NCBI GenBank assembly: GCA_948468465.1 | Contig: CAOKJJ010000203.1 | Coordinates: 1-7,877 of the forward strand | Direction: 5' to 3' | DNA: 7,877 bases | Source: an uncultured Eubacterium sp. | GTDB lineage: Bacteria; Bacillota_A; Clostridia; Lachnospirales; Lachnospiraceae | Part shown: piece by piece, positions 1-6,029 of the stretch | How the letters are laid out: each line of letters begins with the position of its first letter | Position numbering within the stretch: position 1 is the first letter of the stretch | Made by a program: the position numbers and the translations under genes | The notes under the pieces: model-generated | Told to the model about the DNA's origin: nothing | The model's input: the letters and a program-made list of their open reading frames with translations, nothing else | Databases searched by the model: none

Positions 1-70
1 CCGATGGAGATACAGAACATTGTAAATGGTTATTTATAGTGTATGAAAGTTTAGAGTGAAATAACAGGAA

Positions 71-107
71 AAGCTGGAGAACAAACTGGTTGTATCTCCG
101 GCTTTTT
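71..107 (+). terminator. Rho-independent terminator, probably bidirectional
   Basis: A 10-bp stem pairs AAGCTGGAGA (71-80) with TCTCCGGCTT (95-104), with one G-U pair and a 14-nt loop. A T5 run lies at 103-107. Read on the plus strand it would end a gene that lies left of the window. Read on the minus strand the same hairpin is followed by only four Ts, but it starts just 10 bases past the stop codon of the MarR gene at 117, so it probably ends that gene as well. The convergent arrangement fits a shared terminator. Confidence 0.75.
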
Positions 108-116
108 CTTATCTGC

Positions 117-605
117 TTAACCTCCTTTTTTCGTTTTCTTTTCCAAATTTTCTATTCCGGCATATAACCTTGATAAAAGGCTAAAAAGAGTTTCAATCTC
201 TTGATCTGTATAAACTTCAAAAAGATATTTCAAGTCCTCCTGGTATTCATAAAAGTCGTTTGTATAAAAGTCGTTTACCTTTTCTGTGGGGCAGATACAC
301 ATAGCTCTTGTATCATGCGGGCTTTGCTGAATGGTAATAAATCCTTTTTTCATTAAAGCATCAGCTAACTTTTTGATATTTTGTCTTGAACAGCCCAGCA
401 AATTACCTAATTGCGTAAAGGTTAGCGGTTCCTTTGACTGTCTGACGATTGACAATAGCATAAACTGCTTTAGCGAAATCTCTGGAATATGGCTGTCAAA
501 AAGCGTTTGCAGTTTGTTCCCTGCGATAAATAAGGTACTGAAAATAGCCTTTGTTTGGTTCTCCGTAGAACTTGAAAATTTTTTAGTCAACGCATCTAAA
601 TGCAT
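117..605 (-). CDS. MarR-family winged-helix transcriptional regulator
   Basis: Probable DNA-binding repressor of the MarR family, 162 residues, a normal length for these dimeric cytoplasmic proteins. An N-terminal dimerisation helix precedes a winged helix-turn-helix at about residues 45-107. The recognition part is near TFTQLGNLLGCSRQNIKKLA (62-81). The wing runs about 92-107 and contains D98 and R100, the family's typical wing D-x-R. The start at 605 is chosen because AGGAGG (612-617) sits 6 bases upstream and a consensus promoter (643-671) lies just beyond. The reading frame stays open up to an ATG at 734, but that would place the start upstream of the promoter. Residues 111-120 are an internal repeat (NDFYT/NDFYE). 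The gene looks more A/T-rich than the operon to its right. The regulated genes and ligand cannot be told from the window. The repeats over its own promoter suggest autorepression. Confidence 0.88.
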   Translation of the reverse strand: MHLDALTKKFSSSTENQTKAIFSTLFIAGNKLQTLFDSHIPEISLKQFMLLSIVRQSKEPLTFTQLGNLLGCSRQNIKKLADALMKKGFITIQQSPHDTRAMCICPTEKVNDFYTNDFYEYQEDLKYLFEVYTDQEIETLFSLLSRLYAGIENLEKKTKKGG

Positions 606-611
606 GTGATC

Positions 612-617
612 CTCCTT
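612..617 (-). promoter_or_regulatory. Ribosome binding site fixing the marR-type gene start
   Basis: On the minus strand AGGAGG is followed by a 6-base spacer (ATCAC plus one base) and then ATG at 605. This is a full Shine-Dalgarno match. It supports the 162-residue protein over the in-frame 205-residue version starting at 734. Confidence 0.85.
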
Positions 618-621
618 ATTG

Positions 622-660
622 GTAACTTGTTGCACTTTTTTGATTATAGCAATAAGTTGC
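622..660. promoter_or_regulatory. Pair of operator-like 12-bp repeats over the marR promoter
   Basis: GTAACTTGTTGC (622-633) and GCAATAAGTTGC (649-660) are inverted copies of each other that agree at 10 of 12 positions, and each is itself a partial palindrome (GCAA...TTGC). The right copy fills the space between -35 and -10. The left copy lies at or just after the expected transcription start. This is the expected layout of an autoregulatory MarR operator. Binding by this protein is inferred. Confidence 0.6.
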
Positions 661-671
661 GAATGTGTCAA
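643..671 (-). promoter_or_regulatory. Consensus sigma-A promoter of the MarR-type gene
   Basis: The minus strand reads TTGACA (666-671), a spacer of exactly 17 bases, then TATAAT (643-648). Both hexamers match the sigma-A/sigma-70 consensus perfectly. Transcription would begin near 636 and give a leader of about 30 bases before ATG 605. Such a strong promoter is usually held down by a repressor, which fits the repeats that overlap it. Confidence 0.9.
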
Positions 672-719
672 TATAGTTATTTTTTCTGGTTCATTCGGCG
701 CAGGAACTGTAAATACTAC

Positions 720-749
720 TTGAGCAAACGGCATAGTTTATGTTATCAT
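720..749 (+). promoter_or_regulatory. Possible promoter for the HD-GYP response regulator
   Basis: TTGAGC (720-725), an 18-base spacer and TATCAT (744-749) form a plausible but imperfect sigma-A promoter 56 bases before the ATG at 806. No better candidate was seen in the divergent interval 672-805. This is a weak call. Confidence 0.3.
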
Positions 750-805
750 AAGCTAAATGGCACAAGATAAACGAAAGCACGAATAATAGGAGAGAACACA
801 ATTCT

Positions 806-1900
806 ATGGAGAGGAACATCATTTTAATTGCAGACGATCAGGAAATTAACCGGGAAATATTAAAGGTTATTTTCGAGGAACAGTACGAGATATTAGAGGC
901 AGCGGACGGTGTCCAGGCGATTGATCTGATTGAAGCGCACCGGGACGAAATTGTCCTTATTTTTCTGGATCTTTTGATGCCTGGCAAATCCGGCCTGGAT
1001 GTGCTGGCGCATATGACGGATAAAGGATATATGGATGTTATTCCAGTCATTATGATAACCGGAGAGGCTACCGCGGATACAGATGAGAAAGCTTATGAAT
1101 ACGGTGTGTCTGATATCATATACAAACCATTTGCGCCAAAGGTCGTTATGCGCCGTACGATGAATTTGATTGAGCTTTTCGCGCACAGGATCAATATAGA
1201 ACGAAAATTGGAACAGCGTACGAAAGAGCTTCGGGAGAGCAAGAAAAAATTAGAAAAGAGCAATGAATTTTTAGTAAATGCGTTAAGCTCTGTAGTGGAA
1301 TTTCGAAGCCTTGAGTCTGGCGAGCATATCCAGAGGGTAAAATATCTGACAAAAATCATGTTAAAATATGTCAGAAGCTATTATCCCCAGTATCAGCTTA
1401 CCAAGGAGCAGGTCGGTTTGATTGTAAACGCTTCCGCACTGCATGATCTTGGAAAAGTAGCGATTCCGGACAGTATCTTATTAAAACCGGGCAGGCTTAC
1501 CGAAGAAGAATTTGAAGAGATGAAAAAGCATACGATTTATGGCTGCGAGCTGCTGGAGCAGTTTAAGCAGGAGGAGACGGAGTTTTACCGGTATTGCTAT
1601 GATATCTGCCGCTATCATCATGAACGTTTTGACGGCAGGGGGTATCCGGACCATCTTTCAGGGGACGATATTCCGATTTGGGCGCAGGTTGTATCGATTG
1701 TGGATGTCTTTGACGCGCTGGTCAGCAAACGGGTTTACAAAGAGCCTTATGCGGAGGATGAGGCTATTCGTATGATTAACGAAGGGGAGTGCGGCGTATT
1801 TTCGCCTGTTATGCTGGATTGTTTCAGACTGGCAAAATATGAGCTAAAGGAAGCAGCAGAAGAAAAATTTTCCTTTGCGGATGGGGAAATGGAAGAATAA
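806..1900 (+). CDS. Response regulator with HD-GYP domain (c-di-GMP phosphodiesterase)
   Basis: Two-component output protein of 364 residues, predicted cytoplasmic with no membrane segment. An N-terminal receiver domain (about 1-125) has the acidic pair D10-D11, phospho-acceptor D55 (in FLDLLMPG), T85 and K107, a complete phosphorylation site. A charged, probably coiled-coil linker (about 126-158) leads to an HD-GYP domain (about 160-350). That domain has H174 (in GEHIQRV), H213-D214 with K217 (HDLGK), H242, H271-H272, G279-Y280-P281 and D300 (VDVFDAL). All expected metal and GYP residues are present, so activity against cyclic di-GMP is likely, gated by phosphorylation of D55. A ribosome site AGGAGA (788-793) lies 12 bases before the ATG, slightly long. 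No partner histidine kinase is in the window. The gene is divergent from the MarR-type gene and seems to be a unit of its own. Confidence 0.93.
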   Translation: MERNIILIADDQEINREILKVIFEEQYEILEAADGVQAIDLIEAHRDEIVLIFLDLLMPGKSGLDVLAHMTDKGYMDVIPVIMITGEATADTDEKAYEYGVSDIIYKPFAPKVVMRRTMNLIELFAHRINIERKLEQRTKELRESKKKLEKSNEFLVNALSSVVEFRSLESGEHIQRVKYLTKIMLKYVRSYYPQYQLTKEQVGLIVNASALHDLGKVAIPDSILLKPGRLTEEEFEEMKKHTIYGCELLEQFKQEETEFYRYCYDICRYHHERFDGRGYPDHLSGDDIPIWAQVVSIVDVFDALVSKRVYKEPYAEDEAIRMINEGECGVFSPVMLDCFRLAKYELKEAAEEKFSFADGEMEE

Positions 1901-1939
1901 GGCTTAAGAAAATAAAGCAAATGCCGATACATAGCTTAT

Positions 1940-1961
1940 AAAAAATGGAACACCGTTTTTT
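1940..1961 (+). terminator. Weak A/T-rich hairpin terminator after the HD-GYP gene
   Basis: AAAAAATGG (1940-1948) pairs with CCGTTTTTT (1953-1961) across a 4-base loop, with one G-U pair. The T6 run forms the 3' arm. It lies 39 bases after the stop codon at 1900 and before the next promoter. The stem has only two G-C pairs, so it may be inefficient. Its symmetry would let it act on either strand. Confidence 0.45.
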
Positions 1962-1984
1962 CACAATGAAATTTATTTCTTTAC

Positions 1985-2013
1985 TTGCATTTGAAAAACG
2001 ATTGTGTTAAGAT
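1985..2013 (+). promoter_or_regulatory. Promoter of the aspS-gatCAB T-box operon
   Basis: TTGCAT (1985-1990), a 17-base spacer and TAAGAT (2008-2013) make a good sigma-A match, each hexamer keeping four or more consensus bases. The start would be near 2020, about 50 bases before T-box Stem I. A large inverted repeat (1997-2031) covers the spacer, the -10 and the start point. Confidence 0.6.
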
Positions 2014-2344
2014 AAGCTTCAACAAATCGTTCCTGCTGCATATATTTTGAAACAAAGGCATGCGGGGATGATTCATATGCAAATGCGGAGAAGGAGACTC
2101 TTCTTTTCAGAGGCCGACAGGAATACAGCGTCACCGACTGAGAGCGTTGTTTGGAAGAGGAAAGAAAGGGAACACTCCGGAGCAGATCAGCTGAAGATCG
2201 TTGACGGGGCGGCTTGCGGAAGCGGCCGTAAACATGCAGTAGGCTGGTACGTCGTACGCGTTAAGTACAAAGAGTGGAGTTATGCCGGCGGATCTGGTTG
2301 CTGTTAGGTGGCTGCAGGATGCGCATCTTACGGATAACTCAAGG

Positions 2345-2384
2345 CGGGTGGTACCGCGGATTGGGCTTTGCCTTTTTCGCCCCG
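2345..2384 (+). promoter_or_regulatory. T-box antiterminator helix
   Basis: CGGG (2345-2348) pairs with CCCG (2381-2384), and GCG (2356-2358) pairs with CGC (2378-2380). The bulge between them carries UGGU (2349-2352), which would pair with the free CCA end of uncharged tRNA. Bases 2379-2384 are also the 5' arm of the terminator, so the two structures exclude each other, as the mechanism requires. Confidence 0.88.
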
Positions 2385-2414
2385 GAATACAACATCAGTA
2401 TTCCGGGGCTTTTT
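2379..2414 (+). terminator. Regulated intrinsic terminator of the T-box
   Basis: A perfect 12-bp stem pairs GCCCCGGAATAC (2379-2390) with GTATTCCGGGGC (2398-2409) around a 7-base loop, followed by T5 (2410-2414). It ends 38 bases before the aspS ATG. It should form when the matching tRNA is charged and dissolve when the antiterminator forms. Confidence 0.95.
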
Positions 2415-2452
2415 GCATATAGCTCCGGAATCAAAAAAAGGAGTGAATCAAA

Positions 2453-4198
2453 ATGAGCAGTATTTACAGAGACGTAACGATGGAACAGGTAAGCGAAGCA
2501 GATATCGGCAGACAATTACGGGTTGCGGGATGGGTGGAAAATATCCGTGACCATGGCGGCGTATCGTTTGTGGATTTGCGGGATATGTATGCGGTGATGC
2601 AGATCGTCATCCGTGACAGCCAGCTGCTGCAGGGGATTCGAAAGGAGCAGGCAGTATCTGTCCGGGGGCCGATACAAAAAAGGGATGCGGAGACGTATAA
2701 CCCAAAGATCCCTACCGGAACGATCGAACTGGAGGCGCAGGAGGTTCAGATCCTGGGAGATGTCTATCAGAACCTGCCGTTTGAGATCCAGACCAGCAGG
2801 GAAGTCCGTGAAGATGTCCGCTTAAAATACCGGTATTTGGATTTGCGGAACAAAAAAGTAAAGGACAGTATTATTTTCCGTGCACAGGTCATTGCCTTTT
2901 TGCGTCAGAAGATGACCGAGCTTGGATTTTTGGAAATTCAGACGCCGATTTTATGTGCGTCTTCGCCGGAAGGGGCCAGAGATTATATCGTGCCGTCCAG
3001 AAAGTTCAAGGGTAAATTTTATGCGCTGCCGCAGGCGCCGCAGCAATATAAGCAGTTATTGATGGCAGCGGGATTTGACAGGTATTTTCAGATTGCGCCG
3101 TGTTTTCGGGATGAGGATGCCAGGGCGGACCGTTCGCCGGGAGAGTTTTACCAGCTTGACTTTGAGATGAGCTTTGCTTCGCAGGAGGATGTATTCGCGG
3201 TTGGGGAAGAGGTGCTTGGCGCTGTTTTTGAAACATTCGCTCCGCAGGGCAGCAGTATTACAAAAGCGCCGTATCCGGTATTCAGCTACGAGCAGGCGAT
3301 GCTTGCATTTGGCACAGATAAGCCCGATTTGCGCAACCCGCTTCGGATTATAGATCTGACAGAATTTTTCCAGAAATGCACGTTTCAGCCGTTTTTGAAA
3401 AAGACAGTGCGTGCGATTCGTGTGCATGCGGATATGTCCAAAGGTTTTCATGAAAAGCTTCTGCAGTTTGCAACCGGTATCGGTATGGGAGGCCTTGGCT
3501 ATCTGGAAGTGATGGAAGATCACAGCTTTAAGGGGCCGATTGACAAATTTATTCCGGAAGAATATAAAGAAGAGTTTCGCAGCCTGGCAGAGCTTGAAGC
3601 AGGAGATACCATTTTCTTTGTGGCGGATACAAAAATGCGTGCCGCTTATTATGCGGGCATGATACGTACAGAGCTTGCGCAAAGGCTGGATCTTTTGGAA
3701 AAAGATGCGTTCAGATTCTGTTATGTGAACGATTTTCCGATGTACGAAAAAGATCCGGAGACGAAAAAACCTGCGTTTACGCATAACCCGTTTTCCATGC
3801 CGCAGGGCGGGCTTGAGGCGCTGGATACAAAGGATCCGTATGAAATACTGGCCTATCAGTATGATATTGTATGCAACGGCGTGGAATTATCGTCAGGCGC
3901 TGTACGTAACCATGATCTCAAGACGATGATACGGGCGTTTGAGATCGCGGGATATGACGAAGAGGCATTAAAAACAAAATTTGGAGCGCTGTACCAGGCA
4001 TTTCAGTTTGGAGCGCCGCCGCATGCCGGGATGGCTCCTGGGATTGACCGGATGCTTATGCTGCTGCGGGGAGAAGACAATATCCGCGAAGTGATCGCTT
4101 TTCCGATGAACGGAAACGCGCAGGATCTGATGTGCGGCGCACCAAATACAGTATCGGAGCAGCAGCTGCGGGAAACACATATAAAAGTACGGGATTAA
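2453..4198 (+). CDS. aspS: Aspartyl-tRNA synthetase, probably non-discriminating (Asp/Asn)
   Basis: Class II synthetase that activates aspartate with ATP and loads it on tRNA(Asp), and here probably also on tRNA(Asn). It has 581 residues, normal for the bacterial type. The N-terminal OB-fold anticodon domain covers about 1-105. Motif 1 ends at P165. Motif 2 is near 218-240 (FRDEDARADR with R219 and D222). The bacterial GAD insert begins after FGTDKPDLR (286-294) and runs to about 410. Motif 3 is GMAPGIDR (526-533) with R533. H34 in RDHGG sits where discriminating enzymes usually have leucine and where Pseudomonas aeruginosa AspRS (H31) needs histidine for relaxed specificity. The Asn-reading T-box and the gatCAB genes downstream agree. 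AAAGGAG (2437-2443) lies 9 bases before the ATG. The residues around motifs 2 and 3 resemble alphaproteobacterial AspRS. Charging specificity itself is inferred. Confidence 0.96.
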   Translation: MSSIYRDVTMEQVSEADIGRQLRVAGWVENIRDHGGVSFVDLRDMYAVMQIVIRDSQLLQGIRKEQAVSVRGPIQKRDAETYNPKIPTGTIELEAQEVQILGDVYQNLPFEIQTSREVREDVRLKYRYLDLRNKKVKDSIIFRAQVIAFLRQKMTELGFLEIQTPILCASSPEGARDYIVPSRKFKGKFYALPQAPQQYKQLLMAAGFDRYFQIAPCFRDEDARADRSPGEFYQLDFEMSFASQEDVFAVGEEVLGAVFETFAPQGSSITKAPYPVFSYEQAMLAFGTDKPDLRNPLRIIDLTEFFQKCTFQPFLKKTVRAIRVHADMSKGFHEKLLQFATGIGMGGLGYLEVMEDHSFKGPIDKFIPEEYKEEFRSLAELEAGDTIFFVADTKMRAAYYAGMIRTELAQRLDLLEKDAFRFCYVNDFPMYEKDPETKKPAFTHNPFSMPQGGLEALDTKDPYEILAYQYDIVCNGVELSSGAVRNHDLKTMIRAFEIAGYDEEALKTKFGALYQAFQFGAPPHAGMAPGIDRMLMLLRGEDNIREVIAFPMNGNAQDLMCGAPNTVSEQQLRETHIKVRD

Positions 4199-4210
4199 GG
4201 ATGGATTTGT

Positions 4211-4504
4211 ATGGCAAATAAAATATCAGATGAAACATTGGACTATGTAGCGATTCTGGCAAAACTGGAACTGTCGCCGCAGGAAAAGGAAGCTGCCAGG
4301 ACGGATATGGAGCGTATGCTGGATTATATCGATCAGCTGAACGAATTGGATACAGAGCAGGCAGAGCCTATGTCGCATATTTTTCCGACTGTCAATGTAT
4401 TTCGGGAGGATGTTGTGACAAATGAAGACGGCCATGAAGATGCGCTGCTGAATGCTCCGGATCCAAGAGGGCGCAGCTTTGCGGTGCCGAAGACAATTTC
4501 ATAA
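4211..4504 (+). CDS. gatC: Asp-tRNA(Asn)/Glu-tRNA(Gln) amidotransferase subunit C
   Basis: Small scaffold subunit of the GatCAB amidotransferase, 97 residues against about 95 usual. It wraps around the A-B interface and helps GatA fold. Family signs are LAKLELS near residues 16-22, the helix with MLDYIDQLNELDT, then EPMSH, an REDVV segment and the C-terminal NAP...FAVPK that threads into the complex. It lies 12 bases after aspS. AAGGA (4197-4201) overlaps the aspS stop codon, so the two are probably translationally linked. An ATG at 4201 is out of frame and not used. Confidence 0.95.
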   Translation: MANKISDETLDYVAILAKLELSPQEKEAARTDMERMLDYIDQLNELDTEQAEPMSHIFPTVNVFREDVVTNEDGHEDALLNAPDPRGRSFAVPKTIS

Positions 4505-4547
4505 ACAGTTTGATATCAAACATTTAAAAAGACAAAGGAGAGATTTC

Positions 4548-6029
4548 ATGAGTCTGACAGGGTTAACTGCGCTTGAACTTGGAAAACAGATCCGGTCCGG
4601 ACAGATATCTGTGGAGGAAGCCGTCAAAGACGCGCTTTGCGAGATACAAAAAAAAGAACCGGATATTCACAGCTTTGTTACGATAGAGGAAGAAGGCGCC
4701 ATCCGTTCGGCGCGGGAGGTACAGCGGAAAATAAATGACGGGACTTTGAAAGGCCCGCTTGCGGGAGTGCCGGTGGCCGTCAAAGATAATATATGCATCA
4801 AAGGAATGCGTACGACATGTGGCTCGAAAATGCTGTCTGATTTTGTGCCGGCTTATACGGCGGAGGCTGTCAAACGGCTGCAGCAGGCCGGCGCGGTAGT
4901 TTTGGGCAAGACAAATATGGATGAATTTGCAATGGGCTCTACGACAGAGACTTCTTATTACGGGCCTACGAAAAACCCATGGAATACAGATTATGTGCCG
5001 GGCGGTTCTTCGGGCGGCTCGTGTGCGGCAGTTGCCGCCGGAGAATGTACGTATGCGTTAGGTTCTGATACCGGCGGCTCCATTCGGCAGCCGAGCAGTT
5101 TTTGCGGCGTTACGGGAATCAAACCGACGTACGGCACTGTTTCCCGCTACGGGCTGATCGCGTATGGTTCGTCGCTGGACCAGATCGGGCCGATTGCAAA
5201 AGACGTCTCTGACTGTGCCGCGGTATTGGAAGCGCTTGCGGCCCATGACCCAAAAGATGCCACTTCCATGCAAAGACAGGAATCCGCGGATTTTACATCG
5301 GCCCTTATCGATGATGTGAAAGGCATGAAGATCGGCATTCCGAGAGATTATTTTACAGAAGGCCTGGATGACGAGGTCAAAGCCGCTGTAATCAAAGCAG
5401 CGGAGGTCTATAAGGAAAAAGGAGCCATAGTGGAAGAGTTTGAGCTAAGCCTTGTACAATATGCCGTGCCTGCTTATTATGTAATAGCATGTGCGGAGGC
5501 AAGCTCGAATCTGGAGCGGTTTGACGGTGTAAAATACGGCTTTCGCGCGAAGCAGTATGAGGGGCTTCATGACATGTATAAAAAATCGCGCTCCGAGGCA
5601 TTCGGTACGGAAGTCAAACGCAGGATTATGCTCGGTTCCTTTGTACTAAGTTCCGGCTATTATGACGCCTATTATTTAAAAGCGCTGCGCACAAAAGCAC
5701 TGATAAAGCAGGCATTTGATCAGGCATTTGCATCCTTCGATGTGATACTTGGACCGGCGGCGCCTTCGACTGCGCCTAAAATCGGAACGAGTCTCACAAA
5801 TCCGATGCAAATGTATCTGGGAGATATCTATACAGTAGCAGCCAATCTGGCAGGCATTCCCGGCATTTCCATTCCGGTCGGAACGGACTCCCATGGACTG
5901 CCGATCGGCATGCAGCTGTTAGGGGACTGCTTTGCAGAGAAAAAGATTATCCGTGTAGCCTATGCATACGAACAGACAAGACCTTACGTGCCAAGTCCGT
6001 ATGCAGGCGGGAAAGGAGCGGCGCAATGA
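4548..6029 (+). CDS. gatA: Asp-tRNA(Asn)/Glu-tRNA(Gln) amidotransferase subunit A (glutaminase)
   Basis: Amidase-signature subunit that releases ammonia from glutamine (or asparagine) and channels it to GatB, so that misacylated Asp-tRNA(Asn) and Glu-tRNA(Gln) become Asn-tRNA(Asn) and Gln-tRNA(Gln). It has 493 residues, a typical length. The Ser-cisSer-Lys triad is intact: K79 (AVKDN), cis-S154 (GGSSGGS) and nucleophile S178 (DTGGSIRQP), the same numbers as in Staphylococcus aureus GatA. The start at 4548 is preferred over the open frame reaching back to 4452 for two reasons. AAAGGAG (4534-4540) lies 7 bases before it, and the extra stretch would overlap gatC without family similarity. The gap to gatC is 43 bases with no promoter or terminator seen. 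The last bases overlap gatB. Confidence 0.97.
   Translation: MSLTGLTALELGKQIRSGQISVEEAVKDALCEIQKKEPDIHSFVTIEEEGAIRSAREVQRKINDGTLKGPLAGVPVAVKDNICIKGMRTTCGSKMLSDFVPAYTAEAVKRLQQAGAVVLGKTNMDEFAMGSTTETSYYGPTKNPWNTDYVPGGSSGGSCAAVAAGECTYALGSDTGGSIRQPSSFCGVTGIKPTYGTVSRYGLIAYGSSLDQIGPIAKDVSDCAAVLEALAAHDPKDATSMQRQESADFTSALIDDVKGMKIGIPRDYFTEGLDDEVKAAVIKAAEVYKEKGAIVEEFELSLVQYAVPAYYVIACAEASSNLERFDGVKYGFRAKQYEGLHDMYKKSRSEAFGTEVKRRIMLGSFVLSSGYYDAYYLKALRTKALIKQAFDQAFASFDVILGPAAPSTAPKIGTSLTNPMQMYLGDIYTVAANLAGIPGISIPVGTDSHGLPIGMQLLGDCFAEKKIIRVAYAYEQTRPYVPSPYAGGKGAAQ

Larger units (their letters stand above)
2020..2414 (+). ncRNA. T-box riboswitch leader, Asn (AAC) specifier, upstream of aspS
   Basis: Transcriptional T-box that reads tRNA charging. 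Stem I runs about 2072-2195. Its lower helix is CGGAG (2086-2090) with CTCCG (2175-2179), and its upper helix is TTCTTTTC (2101-2108) with GGAAAGAA (2159-2166). Between them the 3' side of the internal loop, 2167-2174, reads AGGGAACA. AAC (Asn) at 2171-2173 is the specifier when aligned to the classic GAA-codon-A...GAGC pattern, and GAA (Glu) at 2170-2172 overlaps it. A Stem II-like hairpin uses ACGG/CCGT (2204-2207, 2226-2229) and GCTT/AAGC (2212-2215, 2220-2223). The conserved AGTAGG is at 2238-2243, followed by a GTAC/GTAC hairpin and CGTTA. A further helix pairs 2277-2287 with 2331-2340. The 14-base T-box element is at 2346-2359. Stem I pairings were found by eye; the tip of the stem is not resolved. 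Confidence 0.93.

Noticed and set aside
1..59. Possible 3' end of an upstream plus-strand gene
   Set aside because: Two frames are open from the left edge (ending at 37-39 and 57-59). The fragment is too short to choose between them. Only the terminator at 71-107 hints at a gene to the left.
2047..2456. Overlapping plus-strand reading frames of 60-86 codons before aspS
   Set aside because: They lie within the T-box leader, lack ribosome sites and are explained by the structured RNA.
3056..3784. Antisense open frame of 242 codons inside aspS
   Set aside because: It is a shadow of the aspS frame; its composition is rich in H, C, R and K, with no ribosome site or promoter seen.
4452..4547. Longer gatA start overlapping gatC
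   Set aside because: The extra 32 residues read out of frame through the gatC end. The ribosome site at 4534-4540 and family length support 4548.
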